Assembly (NCBI GenBank): GCA_012719175.1
Contig: JAAYAX010000004.1
Coordinates: forward strand, 434,001-498,000
Direction of reading: 5' to 3'
Source of the DNA: Methanomassiliicoccus sp.
GTDB taxonomy: Archaea; Thermoplasmatota; Thermoplasmata; Methanomassiliicoccales; Methanomassiliicoccaceae
Length of the DNA: 64,000 nt
Shown piece after piece: positions 26,862-34,911 of this stretch. The position numbers were made by a program, and so were the translations under genes. Each line of letters starts with the position of its first letter. The stretch's first letter is position 1. The notes under the pieces were generated by a model. It saw only the letters and a program-made list of their open reading frames with translations. It ran no database searches and was not told the DNA's origin.

Positions 26862-27634
26862 GCAGGATAACAGAAGCACTATGCAAGGGGCGGGGCCTCA
26901 TATGCTACCTGACGGCGGGATTTCCGTCGGAGGAGCTGTTCATCGAGCACGCGATGGCCATCGTGGAGGGGGGCGCGGACGTTTTGGAGATCGGTGTCCC
27001 CTTCACCGACCCCGTAGCCGACGGCAAGGTCATCCAGGTGACATCGCAGAAGGCGCTGGATATCGGCATCACGCCGATGAGGGTGTTCGAGCTCACGAGG
27101 AGGCTGCGAACATTGACAGATGTGCCGCTGGTACTGATGGGATACTACAACCCCATCTTCCAGCTGGGGGAGGGACCTTACGCGCATCTTGCCAAAGAAG
27201 CGGGTGCTGATGGCCTCATAGTTCCTGACCTTCCCCTAGAGGAATCCAATGGACTTAGACAGTCCTGCGCCTTAAATGGTATGGACCTCATCCAGCTGGT
27301 CGGCCCCACGACATCGGAGGAGCGCATGTCCAAGATCGTCCGGGCATGCATGGGTTTTCTTTACGTGGTAAGCGCCCTGGGGACCACCGGCGCGCGTTCG
27401 TCACTGTCCAACGACGTCGAGGCGTTGGTGAAGCGCGCCAAGAGGGCCGCGGGTCCGCTTCCTATCGGAGTCGGGTTCGGCATATCTCAGAGAGAGCATA
27501 CGGAGCGGTTATACGCGCAGGGAGCGGACGCCGCCATTGTAGGCAGCGCTTTATTGAAGAACATCATCGACGGGGCCGCCCCCGAGGATACTCGCAAATT
27601 CGTTGCTGGCCTCAGGGACGGCAGGACATCATAG
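26858..27634 (+). CDS. trpA: Tryptophan synthase alpha chain
   Basis: The 258-residue TIM barrel splits indole-3-glycerol phosphate to indole. The catalytic Glu is in [19 protein letters not shown] near residue 46, with the catalytic Asp 11 residues later. The usual PxADGPVIQ reads PVADGKVIQ here. The C-terminal phosphate loop [11 protein letters not shown] is present. The start TTG at 26858 overlaps the trpB stop (TTGA). It is the last gene of the operon. Confidence 0.95.
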   Translation: MSRITEALCKGRGLICYLTAGFPSEELFIEHAMAIVEGGADVLEIGVPFTDPVADGKVIQVTSQKALDIGITPMRVFELTRRLRTLTDVPLVLMGYYNPIFQLGEGPYAHLAKEAGADGLIVPDLPLEESNGLRQSCALNGMDLIQLVGPTTSEERMSKIVRACMGFLYVVSALGTTGARSSLSNDVEALVKRAKRAAGPLPIGVGFGISQREHTERLYAQGADAAIVGSALLKNIIDGAAPEDTRKFVAGLRDGRTS

Positions 27635-28006
27635 TCGAGTGGGTCGCTCTTACGAGCGCATGGCAGTAAGGTCATAATGGCAAGTGGCAAATGTAATATA
27701 CCGTAGAACTCAAGAAATCTCAAAATGGTCCTATATAAGGCCTATCGATACACACAGGATAGACCTTCACTCTATGTTGCTTTTCACTTCTGCTCCCATT
27801 ATTCTAGAAAAATTTCATCTAATGGACTCTCAAAATTAGTGATAGCCGATAAGGTACAAACATGATGGCGATTCATCCCCACGTCGGGAGGGTGTTAGAC
27901 CAAACGACGTGCTTCCATAGATCCCATCTCGGCCATGGATAACTACTTTATACTTCATTTTGATACTGATATTACGAAATAGAAATTAGTATTACGGTGA
28001 TAATAA
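27635..28006. other. Intergenic region before the paired membrane proteins
   Basis: About 370 nt, AT-rich, with no plausible gene. It contains a TATA-like CTTTATA near 27947 and, nearer the next gene, two copies of a (A/G)TATTACG element. AAATTAGTGATA at 27833 is a related sequence. Confidence 0.5.
27968..27996 (+). promoter_or_regulatory. Direct ATATTACG/GTATTACG repeats before 28007
   Basis: GATATTACG (27968-27976) and GTATTACG (27989-27996) lie about two helical turns apart, between the TATA-like box and the ATG at 28007. The right copy is part of a 14-mer, AAATTAGTATTACG, repeated exactly at 28872-28885 in the gap before cbiT. The position suggests an operator. Confidence 0.45.
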
Positions 28007-28309
28007 ATGTGGCTGATAACAACTTTACTTGCAGCTCTGGCGGTGACCGCAGTGTGGTTCATCGCCCCAAAAAAGTACCAGCTCAATCTGCTCGCTCTCA
28101 TGTTGTGGGGGCTGAGCGTGATGATCCTGGTCGATCACATTATGGGCTATGCCGGAAGCGGTCCGTTCTTAGAGATGGAGACGGACGGACTAATTGAGAA
28201 CGGGATCGTTCTCGGTATCGTAATGCTAATCCCGATATTCTTCATCTGGGAGGTAGCTGTGATAATGTCCAAGATCAAGAGCAAGGCAGTAAAACCAAGT
28301 ATGAGGTGA
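28007..28309 (+). CDS. Small membrane protein of a homologous pair (first)
   Basis: The 100-residue protein has three hydrophobic helices at about residues 1-18, 28-50 and 65-88. Its core, LNLLALMLWGLSVMILVDHIMGYAG, matches the next protein's LHIMWLNVLLWGGVVALAIEHIAHEE, with Asp/Glu-His at the same point in helix two, and both then have a short external loop. The membrane-embedded His beside an acid could bind a metal. The gene sits between the trp operon and the cobalamin cluster and probably forms an operon with the next gene (4-nt gap). I do not recognise the family. Confidence 0.7.
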   Translation: MWLITTLLAALAVTAVWFIAPKKYQLNLLALMLWGLSVMILVDHIMGYAGSGPFLEMETDGLIENGIVLGIVMLIPIFFIWEVAVIMSKIKSKAVKPSMR

Positions 28310-28313
28310 AAAA

Positions 28314-28652
28314 ATGGCATGCTTTCTAGTACCGATGTCAGTGGCCGTAGTGACGACTGTGTTCAGAAAAAAGATCCCGGAAAAACTCCACATCATGTGG
28401 TTGAACGTGTTGCTGTGGGGAGGGGTGGTCGCTCTAGCTATAGAACATATAGCCCACGAAGAGGTAGTTCCATACTTCCCGTTCCTTTCGGCGATGAGCG
28501 ACCCCGCAGATACCGCCACCATGTTGGGGGAGATGGCGACGATAGGGACAGCGATGCTCCTGGCATGCGTGGCTGTATGGGCGGTAATGGTCTACGTCTA
28601 TAACCGATACGCGGGTACAGAGGAGAAGGAAGAGACTGTCGTGACAGCATAA
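28314..28652 (+). CDS. Small membrane protein of a homologous pair (second)
   Basis: The 112-residue protein has three helices (about residues 3-18, 27-48 and 74-95) and a charged tail (TEEKEETVV). The conserved-looking motif is IEHIAHEEVVPYFPF at residues 45-59, with two His and three Glu close together at the end of helix two. It begins 4 nt after its homologue and is followed by a strong U-rich terminator, so the two form a complete two-gene operon. A heteromeric membrane complex, perhaps for metal passage near the B12 genes, is my inference. Confidence 0.7.
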   Translation: MACFLVPMSVAVVTTVFRKKIPEKLHIMWLNVLLWGGVVALAIEHIAHEEVVPYFPFLSAMSDPADTATMLGEMATIGTAMLLACVAVWAVMVYVYNRYAGTEEKEETVVTA

Positions 28653-28659
28653 GTCACTC

Positions 28660-28705
28660 AATGATGGCATGTAATGAGTCCGATATGCCATCATTGCATT
28701 TTTTT
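28660..28705 (+). terminator. Intrinsic-type terminator after the paired membrane proteins
   Basis: AATGATGGCAT (28660-28670) and ATGCCATCATT (28685-28695) form a perfect 11-bp stem, followed by GCA and a run of T. It lies 8 nt after the stop codon of the second membrane protein. Confidence 0.8.
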
Positions 28706-29157
28706 CATTATACTTGGGTCATTCTATAAAAATGCCCAGGGGACCAAAGATCGAGCTCGATATTATTTATTAAATAAATACAAGGGATCAAACCAGTAAC
28801 CTCAACATACGTTGTCGTCCAATGAAAATAATTCAGAACCTTATTAAAAAAACGATCGGATCAAGGAATACAAATTAGTATTACGAAATTATATATCGTA
28901 GCACGTTTTATCAGAATATGGAGACGGGAATCCCTTGTTCTACCGCCAAAGTTATCCTCCAACCCCGTTTCCCTCCAACTTTTTTACAATAATTGAGTTT
29001 TGTATTCTGTTTGAAAAAGAAAATAACTCCCTGGAAAAGTAACATGCAGATATGGGAAATATGGTAAGCCAGATGAGATATTTCTACTGACCCTAACATA
29101 ACCGAAAAAAAATAGGTTATGAGGTAGTGTTACGTTTATTATGTTTCTTATGTTATA

Positions 29158-29176
29158 ATTGGACCATAGCTCCAAC
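29158..29176 (+). promoter_or_regulatory. GTTGGA-N7-TCCAAC palindrome, distal copy before cbiT
   Basis: The site reads ATTGGACCATAGCTCCAAC, with one change from the ideal half-site at the outermost base. It lies 34 bp upstream of a second copy and just before a TATA-like TTAAATAC (29181). Confidence 0.65.
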
Positions 29177-29191
29177 ACGATTAAATACTAA

Positions 29192-29210
29192 GTTGGATGA
29201 TTCCTCCAAC
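29192..29210 (+). promoter_or_regulatory. GTTGGA-N7-TCCAAC palindrome, proximal copy before cbiT
   Basis: The site reads GTTGGATGATTCCTCCAAC and ends 9 nt before the cbiT ATG, a few bases after the TATA-like box. It would overlap the transcription start, as expected for a repressor site. Confidence 0.75.
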
Positions 29211-29219
29211 TCTGATAAC

Positions 29220-29744
29220 ATGAAAGTGAGCGGAGGACCGACACAGGACGAGGTGATGGCCATTTCCTTGTTCAAACTGGCTTTGAGGGAAGGAGATATC
29301 ATGGCAGATGTGGGTTGCGGCACCGGTAAGGTATCCATCGAGGCCTCGAGAGCCTGTGCTCGGGTCTACGCTATCGACGTCAGGGACGAGGCGATAGCGG
29401 CCACCGCTCATAATGTGGCAGAGAACAACGCCCATAAGGTACAGGTGTTGAAAGGGAGCGCGAAAGAGGTGCTCCCGGAATTGGGAAGATTGAACGGGGC
29501 CTTTGTGGGAGGATCGCAGGAGCTGGAAGAGGTCCTACGCATTCTCACAGGCCAGGTTACAGGCAGGATTGTAGTGAACGCGGTTCTACTTCGGACACTC
29601 CAACGAGCGGTGTCCACGATGCAGGAGCTTGGCATCTTCGAGGAGGTCGTTCAGGTCTCTGTCTCTCGGTCATACTCTCTAGCTGATTCCTTCCTTTTCC
29701 GTCCCATCGACCCCGTGTACATAATTGTTGGTAGGTGCAAGTGA
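29220..29744 (+). CDS. cbiT: Cobalt-precorrin C15-methyltransferase/decarboxylase subunit
   Basis: From ATG 29220 the product is 174 residues. The earlier ATG at 29127 would place the tandem palindromes inside the gene and adds an unlikely Cys-rich leader. The protein has the SAM-binding motif MADVGCGTGKVSIEASRA at about residues 28-45, then VYAIDVRDEAIAA and a product-type GAFVGGSQELEEV. CbiT methylates C15 and decarboxylates the C12 acetate chain in the anaerobic B12 route. It is the first gene of cbiTLFGHCDEA, and its TGA overlaps the cbiL ATG. Confidence 0.93.
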   Translation: MKVSGGPTQDEVMAISLFKLALREGDIMADVGCGTGKVSIEASRACARVYAIDVRDEAIAATAHNVAENNAHKVQVLKGSAKEVLPELGRLNGAFVGGSQELEEVLRILTGQVTGRIVVNAVLLRTLQRAVSTMQELGIFEEVVQVSVSRSYSLADSFLFRPIDPVYIIVGRCK

Positions 29745-30352
29745 TGTTGATAGCGTTAGGCATTGGACCAGGTGAGAGCGATCTGATCACCGTGCGGGGA
29801 GCCAAGCTCTTGGCCGAGGCAGATAAGGTGTTCGTTCCGGGCAGAATAGCCAGGGACATCGTCGCCCCATTCGCGGACGCCGAGATGTTGGATTTCCCCA
29901 TGACCGATGATTATGAGAAGGTACGCGCCGCCATGGAGCGTAATTGTGCTGCCATCGCTCCCGCGGCACGAAGCGGAACGGCTGTCCTGGGCATCCTGGG
30001 AGATCCAGGCTTCTACTCCACCTTCGGTAGGCTGTGCGATGTCATGAGGCATAATTATCCTGACATCGAGTTCAAGGTGGAGCCTGGTATAAGCTCCATA
30101 ACGGCCTTCGCCTCCCGCCTGAACCTTTCAGTGAACTCTGGCTTGTTGGTGACCGATGGGTCGGAACAGCGATGCCTGGTACATTTGAAGGTTCGCGCTC
30201 CCCGGGATATGATGAACGATCTCCGCTCTCAGGGCTATAACGAGTTCCACCTGGTGGAACGGATGCACATGAATGGCGAGAGAGTGTATCGCGAGGACGA
30301 TATGCCGGAGACCTGTGACTACATGAGCGTTTTGTTCGCTCGGAGGGCTTAG
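29744..30352 (+). CDS. cbiL: Cobalt-precorrin-2 C20-methyltransferase
   Basis: From ATG 29744, which overlaps the cbiT stop (TGATG), the product is 202 residues. It is a tetrapyrrole methylase with the N-terminal loop IGPGESDLITVRGAKLL, the second SAM motif VLGILGDPGFYSTFGRL and VEPGISSITAFASRL. These are closest to CbiL/CobI. It adds the C20 methyl group to cobalt-factor II. A GTG three codons upstream is an alternative start. Confidence 0.9.
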   Translation: MLIALGIGPGESDLITVRGAKLLAEADKVFVPGRIARDIVAPFADAEMLDFPMTDDYEKVRAAMERNCAAIAPAARSGTAVLGILGDPGFYSTFGRLCDVMRHNYPDIEFKVEPGISSITAFASRLNLSVNSGLLVTDGSEQRCLVHLKVRAPRDMMNDLRSQGYNEFHLVERMHMNGERVYREDDMPETCDYMSVLFARRA

Positions 30353-30353
30353 G

Positions 30354-31073
30354 ATGTACACGCCTGTGGTCTGGTTCGTGGGAGCGGGTCCGGGGGACCC
30401 TGATCTGATCACCATGAAGGGGAACGACCTCCTCGTCGGTGCGGACGTGCTGATCTATGCCGGTTCCTTGGTGAACCCTGCCCTGGTGGAGCGCTCTCGC
30501 GCAGGGGTGAAGATGGACAGCTGGGGAATGTCCGTGGAGGAGATGGTCCCCATCATGACCGACGCTGCCAAAGCCGGCAAGCGTGTGGTGAGATTGCACA
30601 GTGGCGATCCCGCCCTCTACGGCTCCATAGTGGAGCAGATCGCCGAGCTGGAGAAGCATGGAGTGGAAGTGCACATCGTTCCCGGTGTGAGCTCCCTGTT
30701 CGCTGCCTCCGCGGCCTTGAAGACGCAATACACTCTGAAAGGGGTCTCGGAATCGCTGATAATCACCAGGCCCGCAGGCGAGACCCTGGAGGAGGACGAC
30801 ATCTCCAAGCTGTCAGAGATGGGGTCCTCCCTGGTCATATTTCTGGGCACGGACAAGCTGGGAGAGATCGTGGGGAAGCTACGGTGCCCGGGAGACACCC
30901 CTGCGGCGGTCATCTATCATGCCTCCTGGCCCGATCAAAAGATCGTGAAGGGGTGCGTGACCGATATCGTCCACAAGGCAGAGGAGGCAGGGATCCATAA
31001 GACGGCCCTAATCCTCATCGGGGGGATCGTGGAGCCCATGGAGCGGTACCATCGGTCGGTGCTATACTCATGA
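30354..31073 (+). CDS. cbiF: Cobalt-precorrin-4 C11-methyltransferase
   Basis: The 239-residue tetrapyrrole methylase has VGAGPGDPDLITMKGNDLL, the segment VLIYAGSLVNPALV typical of CbiF/CobM, VRLHSGDPALYGSIVEQ and VPGVSSLFAASAALKTQYT. It methylates C11. It follows cbiL by 1 nt and overlaps cbiG by 4 nt. Confidence 0.95.
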   Translation: MYTPVVWFVGAGPGDPDLITMKGNDLLVGADVLIYAGSLVNPALVERSRAGVKMDSWGMSVEEMVPIMTDAAKAGKRVVRLHSGDPALYGSIVEQIAELEKHGVEVHIVPGVSSLFAASAALKTQYTLKGVSESLIITRPAGETLEEDDISKLSEMGSSLVIFLGTDKLGEIVGKLRCPGDTPAAVIYHASWPDQKIVKGCVTDIVHKAEEAGIHKTALILIGGIVEPMERYHRSVLYS

Positions 31074-31936
31074 GGTGCGTGATCATCCATATCGACCGCT
31101 CACCGCAGGCCAAGCAGCTCGCGGAATGGCTGAGCGCCGATATGATAGAGTACTCGGACGATGCCTTCGAACGTGCCTTCCATGAGTATCAGGCTGTCGT
31201 CGCGGTGATGGCCAGCGGCATCGTGGTGAGGAAGCTGTCATCATATATCCGTGACAAATGGGTGGACCCCGCGGTGGTCGTGGTCACTCCCGACCTAAGG
31301 TTTTGCGTCCCTATCCTTGGGGGCCACCATGGAGGGAACGATATCGCCAGGAAACTGGCATCCCATGGCCTGACGCCAGTTATCTCCACAGCCACTGACG
31401 CCCTGGGAAAGGACTCAGTGGAGGATATTGCGGTCCGCTCAGGCTTGGAGGTCGTGAACAAGGCTTCTACAGTCGCGGTCAACACCGCCTTCATACATGG
31501 CGAAGTTCCAGTATATCGTATCGAAGGTCCGGCGGTGGTGCTGATAACGCCCGGCGTTTCCATCCTGTCGCGGCCGGGAGAGTTCGTCGTGGGAATCGGA
31601 TGCAACCGAGGGACCGCAGCCAGGGAGGTGGTAGGTGCGGTACATGATGCCCTTAAAACACTCAGCATTCCAGAGAAGGAGGTGCTGGTCTATGCGTCCA
31701 CCCTGAAGAAGGCGGACGAGGAGGGCATTACCGCCGCAGTCCGCGAGCTCGGGGGCAGCCTATACTTCCTCGATGATGACACCATCAACTGTCAGCCTGT
31801 GGCCTCGAGGTCAAAGGCTGAGCTGATAGGTCTTATCGGGGTGGCCGAGCCGGCGGCCTTGGCCCTGTCAAAGCATAAAGAACTAGTGATGAGGAGGAGA
31901 GCTTATGGAAATGTCACCATCGCGATCGCAAGATGA
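31070..31936 (+). CDS. cbiG: Cobalt-precorrin-5A hydrolase
   Basis: The 288-residue protein opens the delta-lactone of cobalt-precorrin-5A, releasing acetaldehyde. It has the N-terminal region with VAVMASGIVVRKL, DLRFCVPILGGHHGGND and the C-terminal CbiG domain VVGIGCNRGTAAREVVGAV. Its 3' end overlaps the cbiH start by 32 nt. Confidence 0.94.
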   Translation: MRCVIIHIDRSPQAKQLAEWLSADMIEYSDDAFERAFHEYQAVVAVMASGIVVRKLSSYIRDKWVDPAVVVVTPDLRFCVPILGGHHGGNDIARKLASHGLTPVISTATDALGKDSVEDIAVRSGLEVVNKASTVAVNTAFIHGEVPVYRIEGPAVVLITPGVSILSRPGEFVVGIGCNRGTAAREVVGAVHDALKTLSIPEKEVLVYASTLKKADEEGITAAVRELGGSLYFLDDDTINCQPVASRSKAELIGLIGVAEPAALALSKHKELVMRRRAYGNVTIAIAR

Positions 31937-32705
31937 GGTCGCCGGAACACTGTATGTTGTTAGCACCGGGCCAGGGGACCTGGAGAACCTGACCCCGCTC
32001 GCTCAACGAGCGATAAGGGAGTCGGATGTGGTCATCGGCAACCGAATGTACCTGGACCAGATGGAGCCGTTGCTGGAGGGTAAGATCGTCATCCACTCCT
32101 CCATGGGGAAGGAGGTCGAGCGCGCCCGTGAAGCCGTGAGGCTCGCAAAAGCATCCAAGGTGGCCATGGTCAGCGGCGGAGATGCCGGGGTCTACGGCAT
32201 GGCCAGCATCGTCCTGGAGCTGGTCCAGCATGAGGCGCCCAGCCTAGATGTAAAGGTCATACCGGGGGTGACCGCGGCAACGGCAGCGGCCTCGATACTA
32301 GGCTCACCATTATCAAGCGATTTCCTGGTCATCTCTCTGAGCGACCTGCTGACACCGTGGGAGGTCATCGAGAAGCGTCTGGACCTGGGATTCCAGATGG
32401 GGATACCTATGGCCGTGTACAACCCCCGCAGCCACACCCGCCCGGGGAACCTGAAGAAGGCGCTGGAGATCGGGCTGCGGCATGCCAAGCCGAACACGCC
32501 CGTAGGCATCGTCAGGAACGCATACAGGGGCGAGGGAGAGAGCTTCCTGGTCACAGACCTGGGAACGCTCTTCGCGGACGATAACGTGGTGGACATGCAC
32601 TCCATGGTCATCATCGGAGGAGAGAGCACCCAATTGTTCAAGGAGGGAGAGAATGTCAGAGGGATCATCACACCGAGAGGGTACCACCGCAAGTACGTAT
32701 ATTGA
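31905..32705 (+). CDS. cbiH: Cobalt-precorrin-3B C17-methyltransferase
   Basis: From ATG 31905 the product is 266 residues. It is a tetrapyrrole methylase with TLYVVSTGPGDLENLTPLA, VVIGNRMYLDQM, the second motif VAMVSGGDAGVYGMASI and VIPGVTAATAAASILG, and YNPRSHTRPGNLKKAL further on, all typical of CbiH/CobJ. It performs the ring contraction with C17 methylation. It overlaps cbiG at its start and cbiC at its end. Confidence 0.94.
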   Translation: MEMSPSRSQDEVAGTLYVVSTGPGDLENLTPLAQRAIRESDVVIGNRMYLDQMEPLLEGKIVIHSSMGKEVERAREAVRLAKASKVAMVSGGDAGVYGMASIVLELVQHEAPSLDVKVIPGVTAATAAASILGSPLSSDFLVISLSDLLTPWEVIEKRLDLGFQMGIPMAVYNPRSHTRPGNLKKALEIGLRHAKPNTPVGIVRNAYRGEGESFLVTDLGTLFADDNVVDMHSMVIIGGESTQLFKEGENVRGIITPRGYHRKYVY

Positions 32706-33315
32706 CCTGGGCGCCGACACCGTCGAGGGGTACAGCATATCCAACCGAAGCCGGCAGCTCGCCCGCAAGACCATCGGCAACGAGACGCCGGAGGACCGGA
32801 TCAGGCAGCGCTGCTCCATAGCCGTGGGGGACTTCTCCATGGCCGACCTGATGCACTTCCGTCTGGACCCTATCGGTGCTGGGCTGGCCGCACTGCGGGC
32901 GAAGGCGACGGTATACGCTGACATCCGCATGGTCCAGATCGGTATCCAGAAGAAGGGTCACGATTGCCGGGTGGATTGTCTCCTGGACCATGCCTCCGAG
33001 CGTACTGGTCCCAAGGACATCACCAGGACCAGCGCGGGCATGCTGGCCCTGGGGGAGAGGCTGAACGGCTCCATCGTGGTCATCGGGAACGCCCCGTCCT
33101 GCCTCCTGTCCTTATGTGAGATGTACAAGCAGGGGATAACCCCTGCCTTGGTGGTGGGCTGCCCGGTGGGCTTCGTGAACGCTGCGGAGTCCAAGGAGGA
33201 GCTGCGGAAATTGGACATCAGCTCCATATCTACAGTGGGCACCAGGGGCGGGACGCCGGTGGCGGTGGCGGCGATGAACGAGATAATAACGATGTTCGCC
33301 GAGAAGAGTTGTTGA
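32653..33315 (+). CDS. cbiC: Cobalt-precorrin-8 methylmutase
   Basis: The 220-residue enzyme moves a methyl group from C11 to C12. It carries the family motifs RQRCSIAVGDFSMADLMHF, YADIRMVQIGI, TRTSAGMLAL, VIGNAPSCLLSL and VVGCPVGFVNAAESKE, with the catalytic His replaced or placed elsewhere compared with CobH. The ATG at 32653 has a strong GGAGG upstream and overlaps cbiH by 53 nt. cbiD begins 1 nt after it. Confidence 0.93.
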   Translation: MSEGSSHREGTTASTYIDLGADTVEGYSISNRSRQLARKTIGNETPEDRIRQRCSIAVGDFSMADLMHFRLDPIGAGLAALRAKATVYADIRMVQIGIQKKGHDCRVDCLLDHASERTGPKDITRTSAGMLALGERLNGSIVVIGNAPSCLLSLCEMYKQGITPALVVGCPVGFVNAAESKEELRKLDISSISTVGTRGGTPVAVAAMNEIITMFAEKSC

Positions 33316-33316
33316 G

Positions 33317-34324
33317 ATGATCGACCCCGTGACCAAGTTCAGGTATCCCGAGGCCTGGGCATCACTGTGCGAGAACGAGGAGGAAAGGGCACTGGTAGAG
33401 AGCGGCCGCGCCGTTCTAACCTCCAGCGGCCGTATATTGAGAAGAGGCTTCACCACGGGAACGACGGCTGCAGCAGCCTGCATGGCGGCCATAAGGTCCC
33501 TCGGAGCAAAGGATGTGGGGAGCGTCGATGTCAGGTTGGCCTGTGGGCTGACGTTCCCGGTGGAGGTCACGGGCCGGGATGGCACGGCTAGCTGCTTCAA
33601 GTACTCGGGGGACTACCCCAGCGATGCCACCGCGGGCATAGAGTTCAAAGCCAAGTTCATCGAGTTCTGCGATGAGGCCGTTCTTGAGGCGGGCATGGGC
33701 ATCGGAAGGTGGGACCGGGACACGCCGAGGTTCTCTAAGGGCTCCCCGGCCATCAGCGCCACGGCCATGGATTGCATCCTGGAGGCCATATCAATAGCGT
33801 GCCTATCCCATGGCAGGAAGGGAGCGCGGGTAAGCCTCCACGCCCTGAACGGCGAAAGCATCGCGCGCAACACTCTCAACGGGAGGATCGGGGTCCTGGG
33901 AGGCATATCGGTCCTCGGTTCCACGGGACTAGTGGAGCCTTGGGACGATCACCTCGGCCAGGACTCGGTGGACCGTGCACGGAGGGCCGAGCGGGCCGTA
34001 ATAACCACCGGCAGGATCGGCCTTCGGTACGCTCGCCTGCAGTATCCGGACCAGGAGGTCATTCTTGTAGGCGCGAAGATGAAACAGGTCCTTGACTCTC
34101 GGAACGAGGGTCTTACGCTGTTCGGCCTGCCCGCCCTCATAATCAAGTTCATCGAGCCATCGGTTCTGGTCGGGTCCGGGTTCAGGACCGTGGAGGAGCT
34201 GGTGACATCGGAGAACGGGACGGGCGTGGTGCGCTCCTCGATAGAGCAGTTCAAGTCCATGTATCCCGGGCACAGCATAGCCCTCATCGACCGCACGGGT
34301 AGAGTGCTGGGGGCCTCGGCATGA
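33317..34324 (+). CDS. cbiD: Cobalt-precorrin-5B C1-methyltransferase
   Basis: The 335-residue protein has the N-terminal RRGFTTGTTAAAACMAAI, followed by KYSGDYPSDATAGIEF and, near the middle, GTPRFSKG-like DTPRFSKGSPAI. These identify CbiD, which methylates C1 in the anaerobic pathway. It overlaps cbiE by 4 nt. Confidence 0.93.
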   Translation: MIDPVTKFRYPEAWASLCENEEERALVESGRAVLTSSGRILRRGFTTGTTAAAACMAAIRSLGAKDVGSVDVRLACGLTFPVEVTGRDGTASCFKYSGDYPSDATAGIEFKAKFIEFCDEAVLEAGMGIGRWDRDTPRFSKGSPAISATAMDCILEAISIACLSHGRKGARVSLHALNGESIARNTLNGRIGVLGGISVLGSTGLVEPWDDHLGQDSVDRARRAERAVITTGRIGLRYARLQYPDQEVILVGAKMKQVLDSRNEGLTLFGLPALIIKFIEPSVLVGSGFRTVEELVTSENGTGVVRSSIEQFKSMYPGHSIALIDRTGRVLGASA

Positions 34325-34911
34325 TCGTCGTGGGCGTGGGATGTGGCCCGGGCATGCTCACCATGAATGCCATGGACCGGTTGAAGAAGGCGAAGAACGT
34401 CTATGGGTCGGACCGAGCTCTGGCGATGGTCCGTCAGTACCTTCCCGCGGAATGCAGAACGGTCACCTTGAAGGACTACTCGCGTCTGAACGAGCTTCCC
34501 GAGGACTCCATCGTCCTCTCCACGGGTGACCCCATGCTGGCCGGCCTAGGTCATCTGGGTGAGGAGGTCGTACCCGGCATATCGTCCATGCAGTGCGCGT
34601 TCTCCCGACTTCGCCTTCCTTTAACGAAGGCGGTCGTCGTGGACGCTCACGGGAAGGATGAGGATGTGGCCCGAAGGGAGATGGTGGAGGAGGTGGAGCG
34701 GGGGAGGATCCCCTTCGTCCTGACCGAGCCGGGCTTCGATATCATCGCGCTGTGCCACGTGATGCAGGAGAAGGGCCTGAAATGCAAGGTCATCGCCTGC
34801 GAGAACCTAGGCTACGCGGACGAGATAATATCCTTCGGCGATACCACGCGCCCTCCCATGATCACTTCCAGGCTATTCTCCCTCATTTTGGTCGGGGAGG
34901 GTTGCCGGTGA
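34321..34911 (+). CDS. cbiE: Cobalt-precorrin-7 C5-methyltransferase
   Basis: The 196-residue tetrapyrrole methylase is short but complete: IVVGVGCGPGMLTMNAMDRL at the start, VYGSDRALAMVRQYL, IVLSTGDPMLAGLGHL and VVPGISSMQCAFSRL. It is the CbiE half of the CobL-type activity; CbiT, the other half, is the first gene of the operon. Its TGA overlaps the GTG start of cbiA. Confidence 0.93.
   Translation: MIVVGVGCGPGMLTMNAMDRLKKAKNVYGSDRALAMVRQYLPAECRTVTLKDYSRLNELPEDSIVLSTGDPMLAGLGHLGEEVVPGISSMQCAFSRLRLPLTKAVVVDAHGKDEDVARREMVEEVERGRIPFVLTEPGFDIIALCHVMQEKGLKCKVIACENLGYADEIISFGDTTRPPMITSRLFSLILVGEGCR

Larger units (their letters stand above)
28653..29219. other. Long AT-rich leader region before cbiT
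   Basis: About 570 nt. It holds the terminator of the upstream pair, a 14-mer AAATTAGTATTACG (28872-28885), a TTAGCCAG-like AAGCCAGAT (29066-29074), two TCCAAC half-sites (28958 and 28974) and the tandem palindromes before cbiT. A 62-codon minus-strand frame at 28911-29099 has no support. No protein gene is convincing. Confidence 0.55.

Noticed and set aside
28958-28979. Two TCCAAC half-sites as further corrinoid operators
   Set aside because: They are direct repeats without matching GTTGGA halves at the 7-nt spacing; kept only as weak half-sites in the gap description.
28911-29099. 62-codon minus-strand frame in the cbi leader
   Set aside because: It has no ribosome-binding site, odd composition and no recognisable features, and lies in AT-rich regulatory DNA.
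29041-29100. Possible cobalamin riboswitch before cbiT (GGGAA..GGT next to AAGCCAGATGAGA)
   Set aside because: The fragments resemble pieces of the B12 riboswitch but are adjacent instead of about 100 nt apart, the conserved core is missing, and this riboswitch is not expected in archaea. The tandem DNA palindromes explain control better.
29127-29219. Upstream ATG extending cbiT by 31 residues
   Set aside because: The extension is Cys-rich and unlike the family, and it would cover both palindromes and the TATA-like box. ATG 29220 fits the CbiT N-terminus.
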